From assembly GCF_017742835.1 (NCBI RefSeq), contig NZ_CP072392.1, forward strand, positions 4,301,695-4,365,694: a DNA stretch of 64,000 nucleotides, read 5' to 3'. The notes under the pieces were generated by a model. The model made no database searches. It had not been told where the DNA came from and saw only the letters and a program-made list of their open reading frames with translations. Within the stretch, counting starts at the first letter, position 1. Every line of letters starts with the position of its first letter. Source of the stretch: Aquabacter sp. L1I39. GTDB lineage: Bacteria > Pseudomonadota > Alphaproteobacteria > Rhizobiales > Xanthobacteraceae. Shown one piece after another: positions 53,215-60,172 of this stretch. Both the position numbers and the translations under genes were made by a program.

Positions 53215-54212
53215 GAAACGAGGCCGGCCTCGTGCGCCAGGTCCACCAGCTTGCGCTGGGGGCGGGCGCCGATATGGGAGATCACCTCGGCTGCCGCCAG
53301 TGCACCGAGGCGCAGGCTGGTGGCCGGGTCTCGGCCGGTGGTGAGGCCGAACAGGAAGCCGGCGGCGAACAGGTCGCCGGCGCCCGTGGTGTCCACGATC
53401 TGGCTCACCGGATGCGCGGGCACGGTGACCAGCGCGCCGGCGGTGGCGTGGAGCGCGCCGCGCTCGGAGCGGGTCACCACCGCCTCCTTCGCATCGGCCC
53501 GCAACTGGGCGAGGGCGGCGTCGAAGTCCGCGGTCTGGTAGAGCGATTTGACCTCCGCCTCGTTGCAGAAGACGAGGTCCACCGTGCCGGTCCGCAGCAG
53601 ATGCACGAACTCCTCGCGATAGCGGTCGACGCAGAAGGCGTCGGACAGGCTCAGCGCCACCTTGCGGCCGGCGCCATGGGCGATCTCGGCCGCCACCAGG
53701 AAGGCTTCCTTGGCCGGGGGGGGGTCCCACAGATAGCCTTCCAGATAGGTCACCTGCGCCCGCTCCACCAAGGCGCGGTCGATCTCGGCGGGGGTGAGGT
53801 TCTGCGCCGCGCCCAGATAGGTGTTCATGGTGCGCTCGCCATCGGGCGTCACCAGGATGAGGCAGCGCGCGGTGGCCGGGCCGTCCTCGGCCGCGGCGGT
53901 CTCGAAGGTGACGCCGGCGGCGCGGATGTCATGGGCGAAGACCTTGCCGAGCCCGTCCGCCTTCACGAGGCCGATGAAGCCCGCCTTGCCGCCGAGCGAG
54001 GCGATGCCGGCGGCGGTATTGGCCGCCGAACCGCCGGAAATCTCGATCCCCGGACCCATGGCGCCATAAAGACTCTCGGCACGGGCCTCGTCGATCAGGG
54101 TCATGGAGCCCTTGGGCATGCCCTGGGCGGCGAGGAAGTCCTCCTCCGCCTGCGCGAGCACGTCGACGATCGCATTGCCGATGGTGAGGGTGTGCAGGGT
54201 ATCAGCAGTCAC
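53211..54212 (-). CDS. adenosine kinase (PfkB family carbohydrate kinase)
   Basis: This is a 333-residue ribokinase-fold kinase that phosphorylates adenosine or a related nucleoside. The N-terminal TIGNAIVDVLA, the GGSAANTA region and the C-terminal anion-hole motif DTTGAGDLFAAGFL with the catalytic Asp are present, following alphaproteobacterial adenosine kinases. A C9 tract in the coding strand (complement of 53716-53724, encoding Asp-Pro-Pro-Pro) is a possible slippage site. It is the first gene of a pair with the helicase and is divergent from glmM. Confidence 0.92.
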   Translation of the reverse strand: MTADTLHTLTIGNAIVDVLAQAEEDFLAAQGMPKGSMTLIDEARAESLYGAMGPGIEISGGSAANTAAGIASLGGKAGFIGLVKADGLGKVFAHDIRAAGVTFETAAAEDGPATARCLILVTPDGERTMNTYLGAAQNLTPAEIDRALVERAQVTYLEGYLWDPPPAKEAFLVAAEIAHGAGRKVALSLSDAFCVDRYREEFVHLLRTGTVDLVFCNEAEVKSLYQTADFDAALAQLRADAKEAVVTRSERGALHATAGALVTVPAHPVSQIVDTTGAGDLFAAGFLFGLTTGRDPATSLRLGALAAAEVISHIGARPQRKLVDLAHEAGLVS

Positions 54213-54434
54213 GGGCGCGCTCTGTCCTTAAGGAAAGCGGGGAGGCCATTTCCCTGGCCGTAGCACCGGCAGCATGCACAGGGCAATGTCCGAATGTACC
54301 CCATGGGCGCTGCGATGAAATTCCACTTGAAAACCGCCGCGCCCTTCCCGCTCTATGGCCGGGATGCGGCACCGCCTCCGGCGGGACGCGTCCGCCGCCG
54401 GTGGCGGCCCGTTTGCGTTGAAGGATCTTGAAGC

Positions 54435-55778
54435 ATGGCACGCAAGTATTTCGGAACCGACGGCGTGCGCGGCCGCGCCAATGGCACGCTGACCGCGGAC
54501 CTCGCCCTTCGGGTGGGCATGGCGGCGGGCCTGGCGTTCCGGCGTGGCGACTACCGGCATCGGGTGGTGATCGGCAAGGACACGCGCCTGTCCGGCTACA
54601 TGATCGAGAATGCGCTGGTGGCCGGCTTCACCTCCGTGGGCATGGACGTGTTGCTGCTCGGCCCGGTGCCCACCCCGGCGGTGGGCATGCTGACGCGCTC
54701 CATGCGCGCGGACCTCGGGGTGATGATCTCCGCCTCGCACAATCCCTTCGACGATAACGGCATCAAGCTGTTCGGGCCCGATGGCTTCAAGCTCTCCGAC
54801 TCCATCGAGGAGGAGATCGAGGAGCTGGTGGACCAGGATCTCTCCAGGAAACTCGCCAAGCCCGCCGAGATCGGCCGCGCCAAGCGCCTGGAAGGCGTGC
54901 ATGCCCGCTATATCGAATATGCCAAGCGCACCTTGCCGCGCGACCAGTCCTTTGAGGGCCTGCGGGTGGTGGTGGACTGCGCCAATGGCGCGGCCTATCG
55001 CGTGGCGCCGGAAGCGCTGTGGGAACTGGGCGCCGAGGTGGTGTCCATCGGCACCGAGCCGGATGGCATGAACATCAATCGCGAGGTCGGCTCCACCTCT
55101 CCGGCGGCGCTGGCGGCCAAGGTGCACGAAGTGCGGGCCGATATCGGCATCGCGCTCGATGGCGACGCCGACCGGGTGCTGATCATCGACGAGAAGGGCC
55201 ATGTGGTCGATGGCGACCAGATCATGGCGGTGGTGGCCGAGAGCTTCAAGGAAGACGGGCGCCTGTCGCGCAACGGCATTGTCGCCACCGTCATGTCCAA
55301 CCTGGGCCTGGAGCGCTATCTCCAGGATGTGGGGCTCTCGCTCGCCCGCACCTCGGTGGGCGACCGTTACGTGCTCGAGCGCATGCGGGCGGATGGATAT
55401 AATGTGGGCGGCGAGCAGTCCGGCCACATCATCCTGTCCGACTATTCCACCACCGGGGATGGCCTTCTGGCCGCGCTCCAGGTGCTGGCCGTGGTGGCCC
55501 GCCAGGAGCGTCCCGTTTCGGAAGTGTGCCACCGCTTCGAGCCGCTGCCGCAGATCCTCAAGAATGTCCGCTACCGCTCCGGCGCGCCGCTGGAGCACGA
55601 GGACGTGCAGGTGGCGATCGCGGATGCGGAACGGCGCCTCGCCAATCACGGCCGCCTGCTGATCCGCCCCTCCGGCACCGAGCCGGTGATCCGGGTGATG
55701 GGGGAGGGCGACGACCGGGATCTGGTGGAAAATGTTGTCGACGAAGTCATCGACGCCCTGCGCCGGGTCGCCGCCTGA
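54435..55778 (+). CDS. glmM: phosphoglucosamine mutase
   Basis: This 447-residue enzyme converts glucosamine-6-phosphate to glucosamine-1-phosphate on the way to UDP-GlcNAc for peptidoglycan and LPS. The phosphoserine loop [12 protein letters not shown] (about residues 100-111), metal loop DGDADRVL (about 243-250), sugar loop GGEQSGH and phosphate loop [12 protein letters not shown] are intact. AAGGA lies 10 nt upstream of the ATG. No folP or ftsH lies beside it, unlike many genomes. Confidence 0.97.
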   Translation: MARKYFGTDGVRGRANGTLTADLALRVGMAAGLAFRRGDYRHRVVIGKDTRLSGYMIENALVAGFTSVGMDVLLLGPVPTPAVGMLTRSMRADLGVMISASHNPFDDNGIKLFGPDGFKLSDSIEEEIEELVDQDLSRKLAKPAEIGRAKRLEGVHARYIEYAKRTLPRDQSFEGLRVVVDCANGAAYRVAPEALWELGAEVVSIGTEPDGMNINREVGSTSPAALAAKVHEVRADIGIALDGDADRVLIIDEKGHVVDGDQIMAVVAESFKEDGRLSRNGIVATVMSNLGLERYLQDVGLSLARTSVGDRYVLERMRADGYNVGGEQSGHIILSDYSTTGDGLLAALQVLAVVARQERPVSEVCHRFEPLPQILKNVRYRSGAPLEHEDVQVAIADAERRLANHGRLLIRPSGTEPVIRVMGEGDDRDLVENVVDEVIDALRRVAA

Positions 55779-55795
55779 GGCGTGGGCCTGCGCCG

Positions 55796-56206
55796 CTACC
55801 GATTGCGCTCGCGCTTGGCCACGAGGCGGCGGATCTCATCCATCACCTGCTGCGGGTGATAGGGGCGGGCCAGCATGGGCCCCTCGTCGCATAAGTCGGC
55901 GGCCTGGTCTGCGGCCTTGGCCGTGCTCGCGGCGGTGACGACGGTGAGATCGGGATAGGTGGCCCGCAGGTGGCGTACGAAGCCGAAGCCGGTGAGGGAG
56001 CCGGGGGCATCCATGTCGACGAGGACGGTCTCCATGCGCTCTCCCTGGTGCTCCAGGATGTCCAGGGCCTCGTCCGCGCTCACCGCCTCGGCCACCAGAT
56101 AGCCGCAGGCACGCAGATATTCCGCAAGCACGTGCCGCACCACCACGTCGGCATCCACGATCAGGATGCCGGGCCGGTCGTCTTTCTGCGGGTCGTCAGC
56201 TCTCAT
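55796..56206 (-). CDS. degenerate single-domain response regulator
   Basis: This is a 136-residue receiver domain without an output domain. Asp64 (VLVDMD) occupies the phosphorylation site, but the acidic pair is Asp18-Ala19 instead of two acids, and the conserved Lys is replaced by Arg (MLARPYHP). Phosphorylation may therefore be weak or absent. Its ATG overlaps the stop of the upstream receiver gene (56203-56206), so the two are made together. It is convergent with glmM. Confidence 0.87.
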   Translation of the reverse strand: MRADDPQKDDRPGILIVDADVVVRHVLAEYLRACGYLVAEAVSADEALDILEHQGERMETVLVDMDAPGSLTGFGFVRHLRATYPDLTVVTAASTAKAADQAADLCDEGPMLARPYHPQQVMDEIRRLVAKRERNR

Positions 56207-56604
56207 AGGCTTGCGCTCCGTTTCAGCAGCGAAGAAATGGTGGAAAGCACGTCGTCGAGCACGTAGGGCTTGGGCAGGAACACCGCGATCGGCCGCACGC
56301 TTTCCGCGTCGAGATGGCCGGATGTGACCAGGATGGGCAGATCGGCGCGTTCGCGCTTGATCCGACGCGCCAGTTCGAGCCCGTCATAGGAACCGGGCAT
56401 GCGCACGTCGGTGAAGACGAGGTCCACTTGCAGGCCCGCCCTCAGTGCCGCCTCCGCCTCCTCGGCCGTGGCAGCCTCCACAACCCGCATTCCAGCGTCC
56501 CGTAGGGCCTCGGACAGTACCAGGCGGACCAGGGCCTCGTCTTCGACGATCAAAATGGTCACCGGCACAGGTGACGGGTCAGTGGCCCGGTCTGCCATTT
56601 GCAT
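56203..56604 (-). CDS. single-domain response regulator (CheY-like receiver)
   Basis: This is a 133-residue receiver with the full catalytic set: Glu21-Asp22, Asp66 in TDVRMPG, Thr94 in VTSGH and Lys112 in LPKPY. It has no output domain, so it must act by protein-protein contact or phosphotransfer. It is first in a two-gene unit with the degenerate receiver, behind an EcfG-like promoter; no histidine kinase is near. Confidence 0.9.
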   Translation of the reverse strand: MQMADRATDPSPVPVTILIVEDEALVRLVLSEALRDAGMRVVEAATAEEAEAALRAGLQVDLVFTDVRMPGSYDGLELARRIKRERADLPILVTSGHLDAESVRPIAVFLPKPYVLDDVLSTISSLLKRSASL

Positions 56605-56937
56605 CCTGAATCTCCCCGCACTCGGCCACTAGAACGTCCCGGCAACGCTGGAGGTTCCACTCGGCGCCATTTGTATTTTAATACCTCTATACCTGCCTCG
56701 GGATGGGCGCATCTTTTTTGAATGATGTCAGCTCGCTGATTTGCCACTGTGGCCAAACTCAAGATGCTGCGGTTCTTCTCTCTCGTCCGGGACGTGAGAC
56801 GAAGCGCCCAAAGCTGACGGTTTTCTGAGGGCGACCAGAGGCCGGACCTTCCTTGTTGCGGCAGCCATAAAGGGGAACACCCTCGTGTCTGACCTGGCTC
56901 CGTCCCGACCTACGCCCCTCTGCGAGGGGGGATCCTC
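56605..56937. other. intergenic region, receiver pair / scpB remnant
   Basis: Apart from the EcfG-like element near the left end, this 333-bp gap contains an AT-richer patch (about 56670-56735) and, at its right end, a GAGGGG ribosome-binding site for the scpB remnant. No coding frame in it is convincing. Confidence 0.5.
56633..56658 (-). promoter_or_regulatory. EcfG-type general-stress promoter for the receiver pair
   Basis: On the minus strand, GGAAC (complement of 56654-56658), a 17-nt spacer and CGTT (complement of 56633-56636) match the alphaproteobacterial EcfG (SigT/RpoE2-type) consensus. The -10 element ends 29 nt before the ATG of the first receiver gene. Confidence 0.6.
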
Positions 56938-57275
56938 ATGGTCCTCACCAAGGTGGAGGGCGGGGTTGGCACCATCCCGCTGAACAATATCGCCCATCGC
57001 AACGCCCTGAGCGCGACCCGACTGGATGCGGTGATCGGAGCGATCAAGGACTTCCAGGATCAGAAGCTGCGCGCGGTGATCCTGCGCCCGGCTCCCGGCC
57101 TGAAGGTCTGGTCCGCCGGCCACGACATCCGCGAATTGCCGCGCGGCAGCCGGTGGCCGCACAGGTGTTCGAGCGCATCCAGGAGATGCGCCGCGAGGTC
57201 TATGAGAGCGCCGATTATGAGGAAGGCATCAACGCCTTCCTGGAGAAGCGCAAGCCGGTGTTCCGCGGCGTCTGA
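56938..57275 (+). pseudogene. scpB: methylmalonyl-CoA decarboxylase (ScpB/YgfG-like) remnant, internal deletion and frameshift
   Basis: The first 72 codons match the crotonase-fold start of YgfG: NALS-like NALSATRLD, VILRPAPGLKVWSAGHDIRELP. After the ELPRGSR codons the frame breaks. In the +2 shifted frame the last 40 codons of the same protein follow directly: VFERIQEMRREVYESADYEE and INAFLEKRKPVFRGV, ending with TGA at 57273-57275. About 150 central codons are missing, including half of the active site. A strong ribosome-binding site remains, so the mutation looks recent. Intact YgfG decarboxylates methylmalonyl-CoA to propionyl-CoA. Confidence 0.85.
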
Positions 57276-57285
57276 CCGACGCCGT

Positions 57286-58272
57286 CTAGTCCTGTCGCCC
57301 GGGCCCCGGCCCGGGCGTCTTTTCCACCTGCGCGCCCTTTTCGCCTCCCTTTTTGCCTCCCTTGGCGGAGCGGGTGGCGGTGAAGATGCCCGCGAGCACC
57401 AGGGCGTAGCCCAGGCCGTGATACCACTCGAAGGCCTCGCCCAGGAACAGCACGGCCAGGACCGAGCCGAACACCGGCATGAGATGGAAGAAGGGGGCGG
57501 CCCGGTTGGCGCCCACCAGTTCCACCCCGCGGTTGAAGAACAGATAGGCCACCAGCGAAGGCCCGGTCATCACGAACAGCAGCGTCCAGATGGTCAGGCT
57601 GTCCCAGATCAAATGGTGACCCGCTGCCGCCTCCCAGAGCGCGAAGGGCATGAGCATCAGCGAGCCCAGCGCCATGATGGTGGCCAGGAATGAGAGCTGC
57701 CGCATGGGCGGGCGTAGGCGCAGGATCGCCGCATAGAGCGCGTAGATCACCAGCGCGAAGAGGATCCACAGATCCCCCACATTGGGCTGGAGGTGGACAA
57801 GCACGTCCAGGTCGCCACGGCTGATGATGATGATCACGCCCACGAACGAGACCAGGATGCCGATCCCCTGGCCCCGTGTGATGCGGTCCTTGAACAGCAT
57901 CAGGCTCCACACGGCGATCAGCAGCGGCGAGACCGACTGCAGCAGCACGCCGTGCAGCGCCTCCGTATATTGCAGGCCGTAATAGGACAGGGCGTTGTAG
58001 GAGGCGATGCCGGCCGCCGCCAGCATGACGAGGGCCGGCAGCGAGCGCCGGATCACCGGCGCATCCGCCACCAATTGCCGCCACGCGAAGGGCAGGAGGA
58101 TCAAGGTGGCTCCGCTCCAGCGCAAGGTGGACAGCGTGATGGGTGGAATATGTCCGGCCACGTACCGCCCCAGCACCATGTTGGCCGCCCACAGGAAGGC
58201 GGTGGCGGAGAGCAGCACATAGGGCGCGTCGGTCAGGCGCCGGAGGATGCGGAAGGGCAGGGAAGCAGACAT
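57286..58272 (-). CDS. DMT family transporter (EamA)
   Basis: This is a 328-residue inner-membrane protein with ten hydrophobic segments arranged as two EamA repeats (about residues 18-150 and 165-295); NMVLGRYVAGHIPPITLSTLRW is the typical first-repeat signature. The C-terminal tail is rich in Lys, Gly and Glu. The family exports metabolites or amino acids. It is convergent with the scpB remnant (10 bp apart) and downstream of the DsbB-like gene. Confidence 0.92.
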   Translation of the reverse strand: MSASLPFRILRRLTDAPYVLLSATAFLWAANMVLGRYVAGHIPPITLSTLRWSGATLILLPFAWRQLVADAPVIRRSLPALVMLAAAGIASYNALSYYGLQYTEALHGVLLQSVSPLLIAVWSLMLFKDRITRGQGIGILVSFVGVIIIISRGDLDVLVHLQPNVGDLWILFALVIYALYAAILRLRPPMRQLSFLATIMALGSLMLMPFALWEAAAGHHLIWDSLTIWTLLFVMTGPSLVAYLFFNRGVELVGANRAAPFFHLMPVFGSVLAVLFLGEAFEWYHGLGYALVLAGIFTATRSAKGGKKGGEKGAQVEKTPGPGPGRQD

Positions 58273-58401
58273 GGTCGGATCCGGGTTCCCGCGATCTCAA
58301 GGCCCGGCTTGCGGGCCTGACGGCGCGCCACGGCGCCGCGCATCACGGGCTGGGTGGCGGCCGGGCCGAAGCCGGGACCGCCGCGATGGGACAAAGCTCC
58401 C

Positions 58402-58962
58402 TCAGCGCGCCGGCGCGGGGGTGAGCAACTGATAGGAGGTGGGGTTGTCCGGGCACAGCCCACCGCCGCATTCGGCGACCGTGGATACCCCGTTGGCGAA
58501 GGCGATCAGCACTGCGAGCGCAAGCGCGAACAGCCCGAGGCCCGTAATCCGCGCGGCGGGCAGGTCGCTATCCTCGAACTGGCGGTCGAACAGCAGCATG
58601 AGCGCCGAGCCGATGCCGATGAGAATGAAGATGATGTCCGCCCAGGTGTAGAAATGCAGGCCCGCAAAGGCATCGCCATAGCTGCCTGTGCCCGGCAGCA
58701 GGTGCAGCAGCACCTGGCGCGTGGCGATCCCGCCGCCGCCGAAAGAGGCCAGGATGACCAGACCATAATGGCTGGGGCGCGGGCCGAACTTGATGTTGAG
58801 CGCCAGGCCGAAGCCCGCCAGCACGAAGCCGCCGCGCTGGAGCAGGCAGAGCGGGCAGGGTAGGTCGTGCTTCAGGAACTGGTCGGCAAAGGCGAAGGCG
58901 AGCACCGCACATATGGCGATCAGGCCAAGCGCGTTCAATGCACGGGAGAGGCTCGGGCTCAT
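58402..58962 (-). CDS. dsbB: DsbB-like disulfide bond formation protein, variant with C-terminal CX4C
   Basis: This 186-residue inner-membrane protein has five predicted TM helices. The first Cys pair, Cys36-Pro-Leu-Cys39, follows TM1 as in DsbB. There is no second pair in the TM3-TM4 loop; instead Cys165 and Cys170 (ECGGGLC) follow TM5 at the C-terminus, which topology places in the periplasm. It should reoxidise a DsbA-like partner and pass electrons to quinone. A GTG at 58974, overlapping the DUF5993 stop as GTGA, is an alternative start. Confidence 0.85.
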   Translation of the reverse strand: MSPSLSRALNALGLIAICAVLAFAFADQFLKHDLPCPLCLLQRGGFVLAGFGLALNIKFGPRPSHYGLVILASFGGGGIATRQVLLHLLPGTGSYGDAFAGLHFYTWADIIFILIGIGSALMLLFDRQFEDSDLPAARITGLGLFALALAVLIAFANGVSTVAECGGGLCPDNPTSYQLLTPAPAR

Positions 58963-58970
58963 GGACGCGC

Positions 58971-59126
58971 TCACAGGTTCAGATTGAGCGCGTCGGTGGC
59001 GTGCATCCTGAACAGGACCAGCAGCACCGCGAACGAAAAGGTGAAGACGACGATGGAAGCCAGGCGCCGTCCCGCCATCACAAGGATGAAGGCGAGGCAC
59101 ATGCCGAAGAAGGGCAGGGACATCAT
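58971..59126 (-). CDS. DUF5993 family small membrane protein
   Basis: This 51-residue protein has two hydrophobic helices separated by AGRR and a conserved tail FRMHATDALNLNL, matching the DUF5993 family that usually sits next to dsbB-like genes. The start is the double ATG at 59126/59123; a longer frame to 59192 adds an unlikely Pro/Arg-rich stretch. Its stop abuts or overlaps the DsbB-like start, so it is probably an accessory subunit of that protein. Confidence 0.8.
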   Translation of the reverse strand: MMSLPFFGMCLAFILVMAGRRLASIVVFTFSFAVLLVLFRMHATDALNLNL

Positions 59127-59535
59127 GGGCGGGGTCCTCGATCCTGCACGCCTTCTCGCCTCGGGCAGGCCGAAGGGAGGCGATTCGAGCAAAGTCTAGC
59201 CTGGAATATTCTCAGTCTCGTTACGCAAATTCTGCAGAGCTTGAGCCCCATCGCTGCGGCGGGCCCAACCGATCCGGCCCTGCCTTCGGGCTGGGCACGG
59301 ACGCATCTGCGCCTGAAAGGCAGGCATCCGCGCCGCTCCGGCGGCCTGACGGCTGGCCGCGCGCTGCGCGACCTTAGACGAAAGGCGTAGGGGGGGCGTC
59401 TAAAGAGCGGTAAATCCAGCTCCCGCGCCGTTTCGGACTTGAAAGGCAATGCCGGCCACGTATGTTGCGCGGCCAATGGAGGTCCATCCAATGAGACCTC
59501 CGTGTGAAACGGAAACCGCGCCGAGGGGTTGCGTC
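59127..59535. other. regulatory/intergenic region before TRAP pair
   Basis: No gene is supported in these 409 bp. Two inverted repeats stand out: TTAGACG (59374-59380) with CGTCTAA (59397-59403), and a leader hairpin GGAGGTC (59478-59484) with GACCTCC (59495-59501), 35 nt before the dctQ ATG. The latter may modulate translation or form a processing site. A GAGGGG ribosome-binding site lies at about 59522-59527. Confidence 0.5.
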
Positions 59536-60159
59536 ATGAACTTTCTGCTCGCGCTCAGCCGAGCGATCGATGCCGTGAATGCGCGCATCGGCAAGTCGGT
59601 GGCCTGGCTCATCGTGGTGGCGGTGCTCGTCTCCGCCCTCAACGCCATCATCCGAAAAGTGTTCGACGCCAGTTCCAATTCGTGGCTTGAGCTTCAATGG
59701 GTGCTGTTCGCGGCGGTGTTCCTGTTCTGCTCGCCCTGGACGCTGATGGACAACGAACATATCCGCATCGACATCATCAGCTTCCGGCTGCCAAAGAAGG
59801 TGCGCGACGGCATCGACATTTTCGGCCACATCTTCTTCCTGCTGCCCTTCACGATCGTGATGCTGGTCACGTCGTGGCCGTTCTTCCTGAACTCCTATCG
59901 CATCGACGAGCAGTCGCTGAATGCGGGCGGCCTGCCCCAATGGCCCGCCAAGATGCTGGTGCCCATCGGGTTTGCCCTGCTGTTCATCCAGGCCATTTCC
60001 GAACTCATCAAGCGGATCGCCATCATCACCGGCAAGATGGAAGACCCCCACGACAATGCCGGCAGCCATGGCGCGCTGGCGGCGGAGGTGGACCGGCTTC
60101 TGGCGGATGCCCCGACCCTCGATGGCACCGGCGCTCCCGCCGGCAACCACAAGTCCTGA
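59536..60159 (+). CDS. dctQ: TRAP transporter small permease DctQ
   Basis: This is a 207-residue four-helix membrane protein of the DctQ type, with NAIIRKVFDASSNSWLELQWVLF as conserved block (residues 37-59) and a soluble C-terminal tail. The ATG at 59536 follows GAGGGG; an earlier in-frame ATG at 59449 would include the leader hairpin. It is 13 bp before the large permease. There is no binding-protein gene in the window. Confidence 0.92.
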   Translation: MNFLLALSRAIDAVNARIGKSVAWLIVVAVLVSALNAIIRKVFDASSNSWLELQWVLFAAVFLFCSPWTLMDNEHIRIDIISFRLPKKVRDGIDIFGHIFFLLPFTIVMLVTSWPFFLNSYRIDEQSLNAGGLPQWPAKMLVPIGFALLFIQAISELIKRIAIITGKMEDPHDNAGSHGALAAEVDRLLADAPTLDGTGAPAGNHKS

Positions 60160-60172
60160 GCGGGAGGCCCTC

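Noticed and set aside
56870..56900. A second GGAAC element (EcfG -35) before the scpB remnant
   Set aside because: No CGTT element occurs at the required 16-19 bp spacing.
57140..57693. In-frame continuation of the scpB remnant beyond the frameshift
   Set aside because: The translation after codon 72 resembles nothing and overlaps the convergent DMT transporter; the true C-terminus is in another frame.
59374..59403. Inverted repeat TTAGACG/CGTCTAA as a PQQ-alcohol-dehydrogenase type response-regulator site
   Set aside because: No alcohol dehydrogenase or matching LuxR-type regulator is nearby; the resemblance is too loose to name.
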